From Stutzerimonas stutzeri KOS6 (GTDB taxonomy: Bacteria; Pseudomonadota; Gammaproteobacteria; Pseudomonadales; Pseudomonadaceae), in contig NZ_KK020676.1 of the NCBI RefSeq assembly GCF_000307775.2, forward strand, positions 1,057,487 to 1,121,486: 64,000 bases of DNA, written 5' to 3'. Made by a program: the position numbers and the translations under genes. Shown here piece by piece: positions 11,552-22,236 of this stretch (its first letter is position 1; each line of letters begins with the position of its first letter). Under the pieces are notes generated by a model that worked only from the letters and a program-made list of their open reading frames with translations, ran no database searches and was not told the DNA's origin.

Positions 11552-11576
11552 AAAAAAAGCCCGGCATGAGCCGGGC
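11552..11576 (-). terminator. Rho-independent terminator of dctPQM
   Basis: Read on the - strand, GCCCGGC-TCAT-GCCGGGC is a perfect 7-bp stem with a tetraloop, followed directly by seven T's. It lies 22 bases past the dctM stop and has no T-run in the other direction. The best terminator in the window. Confidence 0.92.
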
Positions 11577-11598
11577 CAAAGATAAGCAGGCAGTTGGG

Positions 11599-12879
11599 CT
11601 ACATGCCCAGCAAGTTCGGCAGTGCCAGGGAAATCGACGGCACGTAGGTGATCACCACCAGGAAGCTCAGCATCAACGCCAGCCATGGCAGGACTGCGCG
11701 GATTACCTGGGTCACCGGCATGCCCGTCACCGCCGAGGCGACGAACAGGTTCAACCCCACCGGCGGCGTTATCAATCCGATCTCCATGTTCACCACCATG
11801 ATGATGCCCAGGTGGATCGGGTCGATGCCCAGCTGGATGGCGATCGGGAACAGGATCGGCGCCAGGATCAGGATGATCGCCGACGGCTCCATGAAGGCAC
11901 CGGCCACCAGCAGCACGATGTTCACCACCAGCAGGAACATCCACGGCTGCAGGCCCGCTTCGATCACCCAGGCGGTGATGGCCTGTGGGATCTGCTCGGT
12001 GGTCAGCACATGAGCGAAGAGCATGGCGTTGGCGATGATGAACATCAGCATGATGCTCAGCTTGCCGGACTCCAGCAGCACCTTCGGGCATTCACGCCAG
12101 GTCAGGTCCTTGTAGACGAACAGGGCAACGAAGGCCGAATACACCGCTGCGACGGCTGCCGCTTCGGTTGGGGTGAACATCCCGGAGTAGATGCCGCCGA
12201 GGATGATCACCATCAGCAGCAGACCCCAGATCGCCTTGCGTGCGGACGACAGCCATTCGCGGAAGGTGGCGCGCGGCAGTGCCGGCAGGTTCTTTTTCAC
12301 CGCAATGATGTAGATCGCCACCATCAGCGCCAGGCCCAGCAGGATGCCAGGCACGACACCGGCCATGAACAGCTTGCCCACCGAGGTCTCGGTCGCGGCG
12401 GCGTAGACCACCATGACCACCGACGGCGGGATCAGGATGCCCAGGGTACCGGCGTTACAGACGATGCCGGCACCGAACGCCTGCGGGTAGCCGGAGCGCA
12501 CCATGCCGGCGATGGCGATGGAGCCAACTGCCGCCACGGTAGCCGGCGACGAGCCGGACAGTGCGGCGAACAGCATGCACGCCAGTACCGCGCCAATCGC
12601 CAGGCCACCACGGATGTGGCCGACGCAGGCGTTGGCGAAGTCGATCAGACGGCGGGCCACGCCGCCGGTGGTCATGAAGGCACCGGCCAGCAGGAAGAAC
12701 GGGATCGCCAGCAGGGTGTAATGCTCGGAGGTCTCGAACAGCTTGATCGCCAGCGAGCGCACCGAGTCCTGACTGAACAGCATGATGGTCAGCGAACCGG
12801 CCAGGCCGAGGGAGACGGCCACCGGCACGCCGATGAACATCAGCGCGAAGAGGGCAACGAACAGGAACAGAATGGTCAT
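11599..12879 (-). CDS. dctM: C4-dicarboxylate TRAP transporter large permease
   Basis: A 426-residue, almost entirely hydrophobic protein with about 11-12 membrane spans. It opens with MTILFLFVALFALMFIGVPVAVSLGL, the DctM landmark, and contains GSSPATVAAVGSIAI. It is the sodium-driven transport channel for succinate, fumarate or malate delivered by DctP. Its ATG directly follows the dctQ TAA, and a strong terminator follows its stop. Confidence 0.94.
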   Translation of the reverse strand: MTILFLFVALFALMFIGVPVAVSLGLAGSLTIMLFSQDSVRSLAIKLFETSEHYTLLAIPFFLLAGAFMTTGGVARRLIDFANACVGHIRGGLAIGAVLACMLFAALSGSSPATVAAVGSIAIAGMVRSGYPQAFGAGIVCNAGTLGILIPPSVVMVVYAAATETSVGKLFMAGVVPGILLGLALMVAIYIIAVKKNLPALPRATFREWLSSARKAIWGLLLMVIILGGIYSGMFTPTEAAAVAAVYSAFVALFVYKDLTWRECPKVLLESGKLSIMLMFIIANAMLFAHVLTTEQIPQAITAWVIEAGLQPWMFLLVVNIVLLVAGAFMEPSAIILILAPILFPIAIQLGIDPIHLGIIMVVNMEIGLITPPVGLNLFVASAVTGMPVTQVIRAVLPWLALMLSFLVVITYVPSISLALPNLLGM

Positions 12880-13515
12880 TTACTTGGGCTCCTCTTCGCC
12901 GAGCTTGATCGCATCGGCCGCTTCATCGGCGAGGCCGAGTCCGGTCTGCTCGTTACGCAGGATGCGTACGAATATTTCGGCGAAACGGATGAACACCATG
13001 GCGAAGCCGAGCGGCACGATCATGCCGATATGCCACTGCTTGATGCCGATGTGGCCCAGGTCCTCGGCACCGATATTGGCGATGAACAGCGTCTGAATCC
13101 ATTCGAAGCTGGCTACGGTCAACAGGCCGGCATAGCCCAGGCAGAACAGGCAGGCAATGATGCCGATGATGCGCTGGATGTGGCGCGGCGCCAGTTTGAC
13201 CAGCGCATCGACACCGATGTGGCCGGCGGTACGCACGCCATAGGCGAGGCCGGAGAAGATCAGCCAGGCGAACAGCGCCTTGGTCAGCGCGGTGCTCCAG
13301 GTCATGGACTGGGCCAGGCCGATGATGAAATCACCGATGGCGAACCAGAAGTCGGCGCTTCCCTCGAACCGGTCGCCCAGGTCGTAGAACAGCGTGTAGA
13401 GGTTGTTGAGGATCACGTAGACGAAGGTCACCAGGGTCATGGCGGCCAGCAGAAAGGCGATGAAGCCTTCCTCGAAGTGGTCCCAGACGCGCCAGAGGGC
13501 GTTCATGGATGACAT
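12880..13515 (-). CDS. dctQ: C4-dicarboxylate TRAP transporter small permease
   Basis: A 211-residue protein with four hydrophobic segments (starting near LLAAMTLVTFVYVILNN, then WSTALTKALFAWLIFSGLAYG, IIACLFCLGYAGLLTV and IGMIVPLGFAMVFIRF). This is the DctQ pattern; the subunit partners DctM in the membrane. It is abutted by dctM and separated from dctP by 259 bases that contain an attenuator-like hairpin. Confidence 0.92.
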   Translation of the reverse strand: MSSMNALWRVWDHFEEGFIAFLLAAMTLVTFVYVILNNLYTLFYDLGDRFEGSADFWFAIGDFIIGLAQSMTWSTALTKALFAWLIFSGLAYGVRTAGHIGVDALVKLAPRHIQRIIGIIACLFCLGYAGLLTVASFEWIQTLFIANIGAEDLGHIGIKQWHIGMIVPLGFAMVFIRFAEIFVRILRNEQTGLGLADEAADAIKLGEEEPK

Positions 13516-13741
13516 CTCCCGAATGGACTGCAGTTGTGACGAAAGGCAGCACGGAGGTGCGCCGTGAACCAGCCGGGGCAGGCTGGGGGACAGAGCAATG
13601 AAAAACTCTTGTTGTCGCCATCGAAGCGGGTCGGCCCGGGATCGCCTCGGCCTTGCCTGTCTGCCCTTGGTGCGGGCTTCGTCTTCGCTAGCTGCTTTGT
13701 TTTTTCACTGAGCTGTCGGATATCGCTGGGTGGAACAGCAA

Positions 13742-13764
13742 AGGGGCGGAGTGTGACCGCCCCT
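13742..13764 (-). terminator. Attenuator-like hairpin between dctP and dctQ
   Basis: On the - strand AGGGGCGG-TCACACT-CCGCCCCT forms an 8-bp perfect stem, followed by TTGCTGTT, a poor T-run. It lies about 10 bases past the dctP stop. The likely effect is partial termination or mRNA-end protection, so that the periplasmic receptor DctP outnumbers the membrane subunits. The rest of the 259-base gap shows no gene. Confidence 0.6.
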
Positions 13765-13774
13765 CGGCAAGGGC

Positions 13775-14851
<1,077 letters not shown>

Positions 14852-14908
14852 TCATTGGGAGTACGCGCCCTCAACGGCTCGCCTTGCCGGTTCATCGTGT
14901 TAGCGAGA

Positions 14909-14923
14909 GCAAGCCTTGTGCCA
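14909..14923 (-). promoter_or_regulatory. Sigma-54 (-24/-12) promoter of dctPQM
   Basis: On the - strand TGGCACAAGGCTTGC matches the RpoN consensus TGGCAC-N5-TTGC exactly in the conserved bases, with GG and GC ten bases apart. Transcription should begin about 12 bases further on, near 14897, giving a leader of roughly 127 bases before dctP. The enhancer-binding activator is encoded next door (dctD). DctD sites are expected in the remaining upstream DNA to 15321, but I cannot name them. Confidence 0.85.
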
Positions 14924-15321
14924 ATTGCCCAAGGCGACGCGACGCGTAACACGGAAGTTTACTCGCATGATGGCAAAATACTGACGAATGATTCTCAGCC
15001 GACCCTTCTGGCTCGCAGGTTTGCGATCTTTTCAGCGTGCCGCCGGCATAGACAGAAAATGGTGAATTGCTGTGCGATCGATCGGTTTGTTCATCGCTCG
15101 CGTGATTCATGCTTCGGCTGACTCTACTCGGCGCTCCTGACCGCGGGAAATTCATATTTGAACAAGCCTGGCTTCGTATTTGGCGAACGCATAGGCCTTG
15201 GAATGCGGCTTATGAGGGCGAAGGTTCGCGATTGATGAGCGCTGACCCGTGCGATTCTGCTGTGAGGGCGCCGATTGCGACCGGCGCGCAGCTCGGCTTC
15301 GTGGGGCGGCCTTGTCATTGT
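14924..15321. other. Non-coding region between dctD and the dctP promoter
   Basis: About 400 bases with no credible gene; reading frames here have no ribosome sites and no family resemblance. It is somewhat AT-richer than the flanking genes, as expected for an upstream activator region where DctD and possibly IHF would bind to loop onto the sigma-54 promoter. No clear duplicated palindrome could be picked by eye. Confidence 0.5.
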
Positions 15322-15339
15322 CTGGCGGAAAACCGCCAG
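15322..15339 (-). terminator. Stem-loop immediately after dctD
   Basis: CTGGCGG-TTTT-CCGCCAG (read on the - strand) is a perfect 7-bp stem with a tetraloop, starting at the base after the dctD stop. There is no T-run behind it. It could mark the end of the dctBD message and insulate dctPQM. Confidence 0.55.
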
Positions 15340-16731
15340 CTAGTCGCCCTCATCTGGCGAGGTCCCGCCAGCTTCGTTGAAGACCAGGCCATGTTTGCGC
15401 AGCTTGTCGTGCAACGTCTTGCGCGGCAGGCCCAGGGCCTCGGCGACGCTGCGCAACGAGCCATGTGGTCGCGCCAGTTCGGCGGCGATCAGAGCGCGCT
15501 CGAAGGCCTCGACTTGTTCATTGAGCGCGCTGCCCGCCGCAGTGCCTTCGGCAATATGGGCCGGGTCCTCCAGGCCAAGCTCGAGCCCCAGAGCGAAGCG
15601 CTCCGCGGTGTTCTGCAGCTCGCGAACGTTGCCCGGCCAGGCGTGCCTGAGCAGCTGCGCACGCTGTTCGGCGCGCAAGTCGCGAATCGGCAGGCTGTGG
15701 CGGTTGGCAGCGTTTTCGGCGAAATGCTGGAACAGCAGCAGAATGTCCTCGCTGCGTTCGCGCAGTGGCGGGATGCGCAGGGGCGCCACGTTCAGCCGGT
15801 AGTAAAGGTCTGCCCGGAAGCGCCCCTGATCGGCCGCCAGGCGCAGGTCTTCCTTGGTCGCCGCGATGATGCGGATATCCAGCGCGATCGACTGATTGCC
15901 GCCCAGCCGTTCGACGACCCGCTCCTGCAGCATGCGCAGCAGCTTGACCTGAACGTCAAGGCTCATGCTCTCGATCTCGTCGAGAAACAGGGTGCCGCCA
16001 TTGGCGAATTCGAACTTGCCGATGCGCCGCTTCTGCGCACCGGTGAAGGCCCCGGGCTCGTGCCCGAACAGCTCGCTCTCGACCACCGATTCGGCCAGGG
16101 CCCCGGCATTGATTGCCACGAACGGGCCGCTTCGGCGGTTCGACAGGTCGTGCAGGGCGCGGGCGACCACTTCCTTGCCAGCGCCGGTTTCGCCGAGGAT
16201 CAGCACGTCGGCCTGGGTTCCGGCCAACGCGCCGATCTGCTCGCGCAGGCGCAGCATCGCCTGGGACTGGCCAAGCAGGCGCGAGGACAGTTGCTGGCGA
16301 TCGGCCAGGGCCAGGCGCAACGAGCGGTTGTCCAGTACCAGCTGGCGCAGCGCCAGGGCGCGACGCACGCTGTCCAGCAGCGCTTCGCTGGGGAAGGGCT
16401 TTTCCAGGAAGTCGTAGGCACCGGCGCGCATGGCCTGCACGGCCAGCTGAACATCGCCGTGACCGGTGATCAGGAGCACCGGCAACTCGCCGTCGCGCGT
16501 GCGCAGCTGCTGCAGCAATTCGAGGCCGTCGATGCCGGGCATGCGAATGTCACTGACCACCACGCCCTGCCAGTCCGCCGGCAGGCGCGCAGCCAGGTCG
16601 CGCGCATCACCCAGGCTGATCACCTTGAGACCGGCCAGATCGAGGGTCTGGCTCAATGCCTGGCGCAGGTGCGGATCGTCGTCGATCAGCACCACCTGGG
16701 CCTGGGCGCTGATCAGGTTGTCGCTGCTCAT
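15340..16731 (-). CDS. dctD: C4-dicarboxylate response regulator, sigma-54 activator
   Basis: A 463-residue NtrC-family activator. The N-terminal receiver (residues ~8-125) has the phosphoacceptor aspartate in VVVSDIRMPGIDGLEL. The central AAA+ domain shows Walker A GETGAGKE, the GAFTGA loop that contacts sigma-54, and Walker B GGTLFLDEIE. The C-terminus is a Fis-type helix-turn-helix (SVAEALGLPRKTLHDKLRKHGL). It should activate the dctP promoter at 14909-14923 when phosphorylated by DctB. Its ATG overlaps the dctB stop. Confidence 0.94.
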   Translation of the reverse strand: MSSDNLISAQAQVVLIDDDPHLRQALSQTLDLAGLKVISLGDARDLAARLPADWQGVVVSDIRMPGIDGLELLQQLRTRDGELPVLLITGHGDVQLAVQAMRAGAYDFLEKPFPSEALLDSVRRALALRQLVLDNRSLRLALADRQQLSSRLLGQSQAMLRLREQIGALAGTQADVLILGETGAGKEVVARALHDLSNRRSGPFVAINAGALAESVVESELFGHEPGAFTGAQKRRIGKFEFANGGTLFLDEIESMSLDVQVKLLRMLQERVVERLGGNQSIALDIRIIAATKEDLRLAADQGRFRADLYYRLNVAPLRIPPLRERSEDILLLFQHFAENAANRHSLPIRDLRAEQRAQLLRHAWPGNVRELQNTAERFALGLELGLEDPAHIAEGTAAGSALNEQVEAFERALIAAELARPHGSLRSVAEALGLPRKTLHDKLRKHGLVFNEAGGTSPDEGD

Positions 16732-18536
16732 TGGAAATGGTCCTCGGTGGGAAAGGCGACCCCGGGCTCGGCACTACGCAGGAACAGGCCCAGCTGGGCG
16801 CCGCCCTGGGAGTGGTTGCTCATGCGCAGCTCGCCGCCCAGGGCGCGGGTGAGGGTATCGCAGATTGCCAGGCCGAGGCCCAGGCCCTGGGCGCTGGTCT
16901 TGGTGGTGAAGAAGGGTTCGCGTGCGCGTTGCAGCGCTTCGGCCGTGAAGCCCGGGCCATTGTCGCGCAGGCTCAGCAGCACGCCATCGCCTTCCTGTTC
17001 GGCACGTAGCCAGATACGCCGCGGTTGCGGGCGTTCGCTCAGGGCGTCGAGGGCATTGGCCAGCAGGTTGGCGAGAATCTGCCGCAGCCGCGTCTCGCCT
17101 GCCTGCACCCAGAGCGTGGCGTCCGGCAGGTCGCGGACCAGCTCCACGCCCATGGCCTGGCGACGCTTGGCGAGCAGGGCGAGGGCATCGTCCAGTGCCG
17201 GCTGCAGCGCGACGCGCTCCGGTGCGTGCTGATCACGGCGGGCGAAGGCGCGAAGATGCGCGATGATCGAGGCCATGCGTGCGGTGAGTTCGCTGATCAG
17301 CCGCAGGTTGTCGCGGGCCTCGTCATTGCGCTGCTGGTCGAGCAGCACCCCGGCGTTGTCGGCATAGCTGCGGATGGCGGCCAGCGGCTGGTTGAGCTCG
17401 TGACTGATGCTCGCCGACATGGTGCCCAGGGCTGACAGCTTGCCGGCCTGCAGCAGTTCGTCCTGGGCCCGCACCAGTTCCTGCTGGGCCTGTTCGCGCT
17501 CCAGCACTTCGACTTTCAGCCGGCTGTTCAGCGCCTCCAGATCGCGCGTGCGCTCCTGCACGCGCTGTTCCAGTCGTTGTCGGGCACTGCTGTCCAGCGC
17601 CAGGCGTTCGATGAAGTGACGGCGGCGCTGCATCAGCAGGCCCAGCCAGAGCAGCAGGGCCAGCAGGGTGGCCGCGCCGATGGCGACTACGGTGCGTACC
17701 GGGCGCTCGACCAGGCTGATCGGCGCCAGGATGCGCACGGTCCAGCCGGTTTCCTTCAGCTCGCGGCTCTGGATCAGCCAGGCATCGATGTCCAGGGTCA
17801 GGTCGCGGGGTTCCAGGGTCGGATAGGGCTGGTCGGAGGCGATTTGCTCGCGTTCGTCGACGCCTAGCCCGCGGGTCGCGCGGAAGCGCCAATCCGGACG
17901 CGAAGTGAGGATCACCACGCCGAAGTTGTCGGTCACCAGCAACTGTTCGGGCGTGTTGCCCCAGAGTGTCTCGGTGTGGTCCAGGTCGACCTTGACTACC
18001 AGTACGCCGATCAGCCTTTCACCGTCGCGTACCGCCGCGCCGAAGTAGTAGCCGCGCTTGCCTGAGGTAGTACCCAGCCCGAAGAAGCGCCCGAGACGAC
18101 CCTCCATCGCCTGCCGGAAGTAGGGGCGGAAGGCAAAGTTGCGGTCGACGAAGCTGTCTTCCTCGTCCCAGTTGGAGGCTGCGAGGGTATTGCCGTTGGT
18201 ATCCATGAGATAGATCACGTCGGCACCGGTCTGATTGCGCAGGCGCTTGAGCAGGCGGTTGGCGTTGTCGCGCACGGCGGGCGCTTCAGCCTGTTGCAGT
18301 ACGGCGCGCAGCCCCGGCAGGTCGCCAAGGATCCGCGGCAGGACCTCGTAGCGGCTCAGCGTGCCGAGCAGGTTGGCAACGTACAGGTCGAGGGTCTGGC
18401 GGTTCTGTTCGGTCAGCTCATTGCGGTAGTAACGCTCGGCGAGCTGTTGCAGCGGCCAGAGCAATGGCGCGAGCAGCAAGGCCAGCAGGGCGAGGTTGCG
18501 CCAGCGAGGGCGGCGGGGAGAAAGCAGTGCGGTCAT
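16728..18536 (-). CDS. dctB: C4-dicarboxylate sensor histidine kinase
   Basis: About 602 residues from MTALLSPRRPRW; an ATG nine codons upstream is possible but has no ribosome site. Two membrane spans (residues ~14-35 and ~280-300) enclose a periplasmic double-Cache (PAS-like) sensor domain. A coiled coil follows, then HisKA with the phospho-histidine in SISHELNQPLAAIRSY, then HATPase_c with N-box NLLANALDAL and DNGPGF. It senses external dicarboxylates and phosphorylates DctD. It overlaps dctD by four bases. Confidence 0.92.
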   Translation of the reverse strand: MTALLSPRRPRWRNLALLALLLAPLLWPLQQLAERYYRNELTEQNRQTLDLYVANLLGTLSRYEVLPRILGDLPGLRAVLQQAEAPAVRDNANRLLKRLRNQTGADVIYLMDTNGNTLAASNWDEEDSFVDRNFAFRPYFRQAMEGRLGRFFGLGTTSGKRGYYFGAAVRDGERLIGVLVVKVDLDHTETLWGNTPEQLLVTDNFGVVILTSRPDWRFRATRGLGVDEREQIASDQPYPTLEPRDLTLDIDAWLIQSRELKETGWTVRILAPISLVERPVRTVVAIGAATLLALLLWLGLLMQRRRHFIERLALDSSARQRLEQRVQERTRDLEALNSRLKVEVLEREQAQQELVRAQDELLQAGKLSALGTMSASISHELNQPLAAIRSYADNAGVLLDQQRNDEARDNLRLISELTARMASIIAHLRAFARRDQHAPERVALQPALDDALALLAKRRQAMGVELVRDLPDATLWVQAGETRLRQILANLLANALDALSERPQPRRIWLRAEQEGDGVLLSLRDNGPGFTAEALQRAREPFFTTKTSAQGLGLGLAICDTLTRALGGELRMSNHSQGGAQLGLFLRSAEPGVAFPTEDHFQ

Positions 18537-18673
18537 GCGTGGGCGCCTGAGTGTCGGGCGCATTATGCACGCAGAGCGTGCCGGCGTTCAGCGTCTGTGA
18601 TCGAGTCGGGCGTGGCCGATGCAATACGCGCTGGGCGCTTGTGGCCTTGTGTCACAACCAGCCACGGGTCGGC

Positions 18674-19588
18674 TCAGCGGCCGACTGCGACGGGCTCGGG
18701 AGCATTCTCGGCATCGAAGGCGCGGGAGCGCGCGAGGCACTCGTGCAGCGCCGTCTCCCAATCGGGCAGGCTGATGCCCCAGTCATGCTGCAGTCGGGAA
18801 CAGTTCAGGCGAGAGTTGAGCGGGCGTTGCGCGGCGGTCGGATAGTCCCTGGACAGGATCGGCTTGATCTCGGCACGCAAGCGACCCAGTTGCTGCAGCC
18901 GCTCGGCGATGCTGCAGGCGAAGCCGTACCAGGAGGTCTCGCCGCTGGCAGTGAGGTGGTACAGGCCGCTCGGGCCGCCCTGGCCGGCGCTGCGCTTGCG
19001 GATCAGCTCTGCTGTGGTCCGGGCGATGGTGGCGGCCCAGGTCGGCGCGCCGACCTCGTCGCTCACCACCGACAGCGCATCACGCTCCTGCAGCAGGCGC
19101 TGCATGGTGAGCAGGAAGTTCTTGCCGTACTCGGAGTAGACCCAGCTGGTGCGCAGGATCAGGTATTCGCCACCGACCGCCTGAATCGCCCGTTCGCCGG
19201 CCAGCTTGCTGGCGCCATAGACACTCAGCGGTTGTGGCAGGTCATCTTCGCTGTACGGCTCCGCCTTGCGCCCGTCGAACACGTAGTCGGTGGAGTAGTG
19301 GATCAGCGGCACGCCCAGGCGTGCCGCTTCTTCGGCAAGCACCTGCGGCCCGCGCGCATTCACCGCAAAGGCCTGCTCGCGGTGGGTTTCCGCCGGGTCG
19401 ACGGCGGTGTAGGCCGCCGCGTTGATGATCAGGTCCGGCCGCAACAGGCCTACCTGTTCCCGAATCCGCTCCGGTACGGCGAGATCCAGCGCGTTGTGCC
19501 CGAGGGCGAGCAACGTGCCTGTACCAGCCAGTTCCAGCTGCAGTTCGCGGGCGAGCTGGCCCGTGCTGCCAGTGATCAGAATCTTCAT
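18674..19588 (-). CDS. rfbD: dTDP-4-dehydrorhamnose reductase
   Basis: A 304-residue short-chain dehydrogenase read from [15 protein letters not shown]; the longer frame upstream lies inside rfbC. It has the NAD(P)-binding GSTGQLA loop, the STDYVFDG strand and the catalytic Y-x-x-x-K in VYGASKLAGE. It makes dTDP-L-rhamnose, the last step of the pathway. Its start overlaps the rfbC stop by four bases. A 137-base gap separates it from dctB. Confidence 0.93.
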   Translation of the reverse strand: MKILITGSTGQLARELQLELAGTGTLLALGHNALDLAVPERIREQVGLLRPDLIINAAAYTAVDPAETHREQAFAVNARGPQVLAEEAARLGVPLIHYSTDYVFDGRKAEPYSEDDLPQPLSVYGASKLAGERAIQAVGGEYLILRTSWVYSEYGKNFLLTMQRLLQERDALSVVSDEVGAPTWAATIARTTAELIRKRSAGQGGPSGLYHLTASGETSWYGFACSIAERLQQLGRLRAEIKPILSRDYPTAAQRPLNSRLNCSRLQHDWGISLPDWETALHECLARSRAFDAENAPEPVAVGR

Positions 19589-20130
19589 GGAAACAGCTCC
19601 GCTTCGCTGAGGCGCTTGCCGGCCTGGTCCTTCGCGGACAGCTGGGGTGGCTCGTCGATCGGCCATTGGATGCCGAGTTGCGGGTCATTCCAGAGCAGGC
19701 TGCGCTCGTGCTCCGGCGCGTAGTAGTCGGTGGTCTTGTAGAGAAATTCGGCGCTCTCGCTGAGTACCAAGAAGCCATGCGCAAAGCCTTCTGGTATCCA
19801 CAGCTGGCGCTGGTTCTGCGCATTCAGGCGAGTGCCGACCCAGCGGCCGAAGCTCGGCGAGCTCTTGCGCAGGTCAACGGCGACGTCGAACACCTCGCCG
19901 GCCACGACCCGCACCAGCTTTCCTTGCGGTTGCCGGATCTGGTAGTGCATCCCGCGCAGCACGCCGCGCTGGGACTTGGAATGATTGTCCTGAACGAACT
20001 GGCGCTTGAGCCCCGTGGCCGCTTCGAAGGCGGCCGCGTTGAAGCTCTCGTAGAAGAAACCGCGTTCGTCGCCGAAGACCTTGGGTTCGATGATCAGTAC
20101 GTCGGGAATGTCGGTTTCGATGATCTTCAT
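19585..20130 (-). CDS. rfbC: dTDP-4-dehydrorhamnose 3,5-epimerase
   Basis: A 181-residue cupin, full length for RmlC. The motifs [31 protein letters not shown] (catalytic histidine) and [16 protein letters not shown] are diagnostic. It epimerises C3 and C5 of dTDP-4-keto-6-deoxyglucose. Four-base overlaps on both sides place it tightly in the operon. Confidence 0.95.
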   Translation of the reverse strand: MKIIETDIPDVLIIEPKVFGDERGFFYESFNAAAFEAATGLKRQFVQDNHSKSQRGVLRGMHYQIRQPQGKLVRVVAGEVFDVAVDLRKSSPSFGRWVGTRLNAQNQRQLWIPEGFAHGFLVLSESAEFLYKTTDYYAPEHERSLLWNDPQLGIQWPIDEPPQLSAKDQAGKRLSEAELFP

Positions 20131-20999
20131 GCGTCTTCACCCGCAAGCTTGAACAGGTACTGGCCATAGCCGGTCTTGCCCAGGGCGTCGGCGCGGCGCA
20201 GCAACTGCTGGCGATCGATCCACTTGTTCTGGTAGGCGATTTCTTCCAGGCAGGCGACTTTCAGGCCCTGGCGGTGCTCGATGGTCTGCACGTACTGCGA
20301 GGCCTCGAGCAGGCTGTCGTGGGTGCCGGTATCGAGCCAGGCGAAGCCGCGGCCGAAGCGTTCGACGTTGAGGTCGCCGCGCTTGAGGTAGGCCATGTTG
20401 ACGTCGGTGATCTCCAGCTCGCCGCGCGGCGACGGCTTGATCGATTTGGCGATCTCGATCACGTCGTTGTCGTAGAAATACAGCCCGGTCACCGCGTAGC
20501 TGGACTTCGGCTTCGCCGGCTTTTCCTCGATGGACAGTGCCTTGCCGTTCTCGTCGAAGTCGATCACGCCGAAACGTTCCGGGTCCTTGACCCAGTAGCC
20601 GAACACGGTGGCACCGCTTGGCTGGGCCGCGGCGCGCTGCAGCTTCTCGGTGAAGTGCTGGCCGTGGAAGATGTTGTCGCCGAGGATCAGGCACACTGAA
20701 TCGTCGCCGATGAATTCCTCACCGATCAGGAAGGCCTGGGCCAGACCGTCCGGCGACGGCTGTTCGGCATAGCTGAAAGTCACCCCGATCTGGCTGCCAT
20801 CACCCAGCAGATTCTTGTACTGGGGCAGATCCTGTGGGGTGGAAATGACCAGAATGTCGCGGATGCCGGCGAGCATCAGCACCGATATCGGGTAGTAGGC
20901 CATCGGCTTGTCGTAGATCGGCAGCAACTGCTTGGATACGCCAAGGGTGATGGGGTGCAGACGTGTGCCGGAGCCTCCGGCGAGGATGATTCCTTTCAT
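20127..20999 (-). CDS. rfbA: Glucose-1-phosphate thymidylyltransferase
   Basis: A 290-residue nucleotidyltransferase starting [18 protein letters not shown], the nucleotide-binding signature. The reading frame extends upstream into rfbB but this start restores the family length. [18 protein letters not shown] and LGDNIFHG are RmlA blocks. It couples glucose-1-phosphate with dTTP, the entry step to dTDP-rhamnose and the feedback-controlled one in this pathway. Confidence 0.95.
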   Translation of the reverse strand: MKGIILAGGSGTRLHPITLGVSKQLLPIYDKPMAYYPISVLMLAGIRDILVISTPQDLPQYKNLLGDGSQIGVTFSYAEQPSPDGLAQAFLIGEEFIGDDSVCLILGDNIFHGQHFTEKLQRAAAQPSGATVFGYWVKDPERFGVIDFDENGKALSIEEKPAKPKSSYAVTGLYFYDNDVIEIAKSIKPSPRGELEITDVNMAYLKRGDLNVERFGRGFAWLDTGTHDSLLEASQYVQTIEHRQGLKVACLEEIAYQNKWIDRQQLLRRADALGKTGYGQYLFKLAGEDA

Positions 21000-22066
21000 G
21001 CGTTCTCCAGTGCGCCCAGGCGCTCGCGTTGATAGCTGCCATTCTGGACGCGACGGCACCATTCGAGGTTGTTCAGATACCACTGCACGGTCTTGCGCAG
21101 GCCGGTTTCGAAGGTTTCCTGCGGCACCCAGCCGAGTTCGCGCTCGATCTTGCTGGCGTCGATGGCGTAGCGCAGGTCGTGGCCGGGGCGGTCCTTGACG
21201 AAGGTGATCAGGTCTTCATAGCGCGCCAGGCCGGCGGGCTTGCTCGGTGCCAGCTCTTGCAGCAGCGCGCAGATACCGCGCACCACCTCGATGTTCTTCT
21301 GCTCGTTGTGGCCGCCGATGTTGTAGGTCTCGCCGACCTCACCTTCGCTGACCACCTTGAACAGCGCGCGGGCGTGATCCTCGACGAACAGCCAATCGCG
21401 GATTTGCGAGCCGTCGCCGTACACCGGCAGCGGCTTGCCATCCAGGGCATTGAGGATCACCAGCGGGATCAGCTTCTCGGGGAAGTGATACGGGCCGTAG
21501 TTGTTCGAGCAGTTGGTGATGAGTACCGGCAGGCCGTAGGTACGCTGCCAGGCGCGAACCAGATGATCCGAGGAGGCCTTGCTCGCCGAATAGGGCGAGC
21601 TGGGCGCGTAGGGCGTGGTTTCGGTGAACAGATCGTCGACGCCATGCAGGTCGCCATACACCTCGTCGGTGGAGATGTGATGGAAGCGGAACGCCTCGCG
21701 GCGCTCGGCCGGCAGGCTCTGCCAGTACGCGCGCGTCGCTTCCAGCAGCTGGTAGGTGCCGACGATGTTGGTCTGGATGAATTCGGCCGGGCCGTCGATC
21801 GAGCGGTCCACGTGGGATTCGGCCGCCAGATGCATGATGGCGTCCGGCTGGAAGTCGAGCAGCGCCTCGCTGACCCGCTCACGATCGGCGATGTCGGCCT
21901 GGAGGAACTGATAGCGTGGGTTGTCTTCCACGGCTGCCAGCGACTCCAGGTTGCCGGCATAGGTCAGCTTGTCCAGGTTGAGCACGCTGTGCTCGGTATC
22001 GAGAATGAGGTGGCGGATCAGTGCGGAGCCGATGAATCCGGCACCGCCGGTAACGAGAATGCGCAT
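20996..22066 (-). CDS. rfbB: dTDP-glucose 4,6-dehydratase
   Basis: A 356-residue extended short-chain dehydrogenase. The NAD site is [15 protein letters not shown], the catalytic stretch [10 protein letters not shown], and the Y-x-x-x-K pair lies in [11 protein letters not shown]. It converts dTDP-glucose to the 4-keto-6-deoxy sugar. It is the first gene of the rml operon; its promoter should lie in the 170 bases up to 22236. Confidence 0.95.
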   Translation of the reverse strand: MRILVTGGAGFIGSALIRHLILDTEHSVLNLDKLTYAGNLESLAAVEDNPRYQFLQADIADRERVSEALLDFQPDAIMHLAAESHVDRSIDGPAEFIQTNIVGTYQLLEATRAYWQSLPAERREAFRFHHISTDEVYGDLHGVDDLFTETTPYAPSSPYSASKASSDHLVRAWQRTYGLPVLITNCSNNYGPYHFPEKLIPLVILNALDGKPLPVYGDGSQIRDWLFVEDHARALFKVVSEGEVGETYNIGGHNEQKNIEVVRGICALLQELAPSKPAGLARYEDLITFVKDRPGHDLRYAIDASKIERELGWVPQETFETGLRKTVQWYLNNLEWCRRVQNGSYQRERLGALENA

Positions 22067-22236
22067 AGTGATTGGGCTTCCTTGGCGCGCTGTCGAGCAT
22101 CAGGCTCTTAGCATGTCGGCACGATAGACCGGGCAGTGATACAAAAATTCCCGCGCGGTGGTGGATGAGCGACTGGCTTGGCGGGCAAGCATAGGTCATC
22201 GGTTTAATACCAGGGAGCCGGCGTTGCGGCCAGTTT

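Noticed and set aside
11566..13512. Long + strand frame (648 codons), rich in His, Gln and Asp
   Set aside because: Exact shadow of dctM/dctQ; its odd composition is what reverse-complemented hydrophobic codons give.
14985..15005. Fur-box-like AATGATTCTCA
   Set aside because: Too few matches to the 19-bp palindrome, and neighbours are not iron genes.
15109..17232. Long open frame (707 codons) opposite dctD and dctB
   Set aside because: It mirrors dctD/dctB in a GC-rich genome, where antisense frames stay open; it has no ribosome site or recognisable domain, and dctBD are unambiguous.
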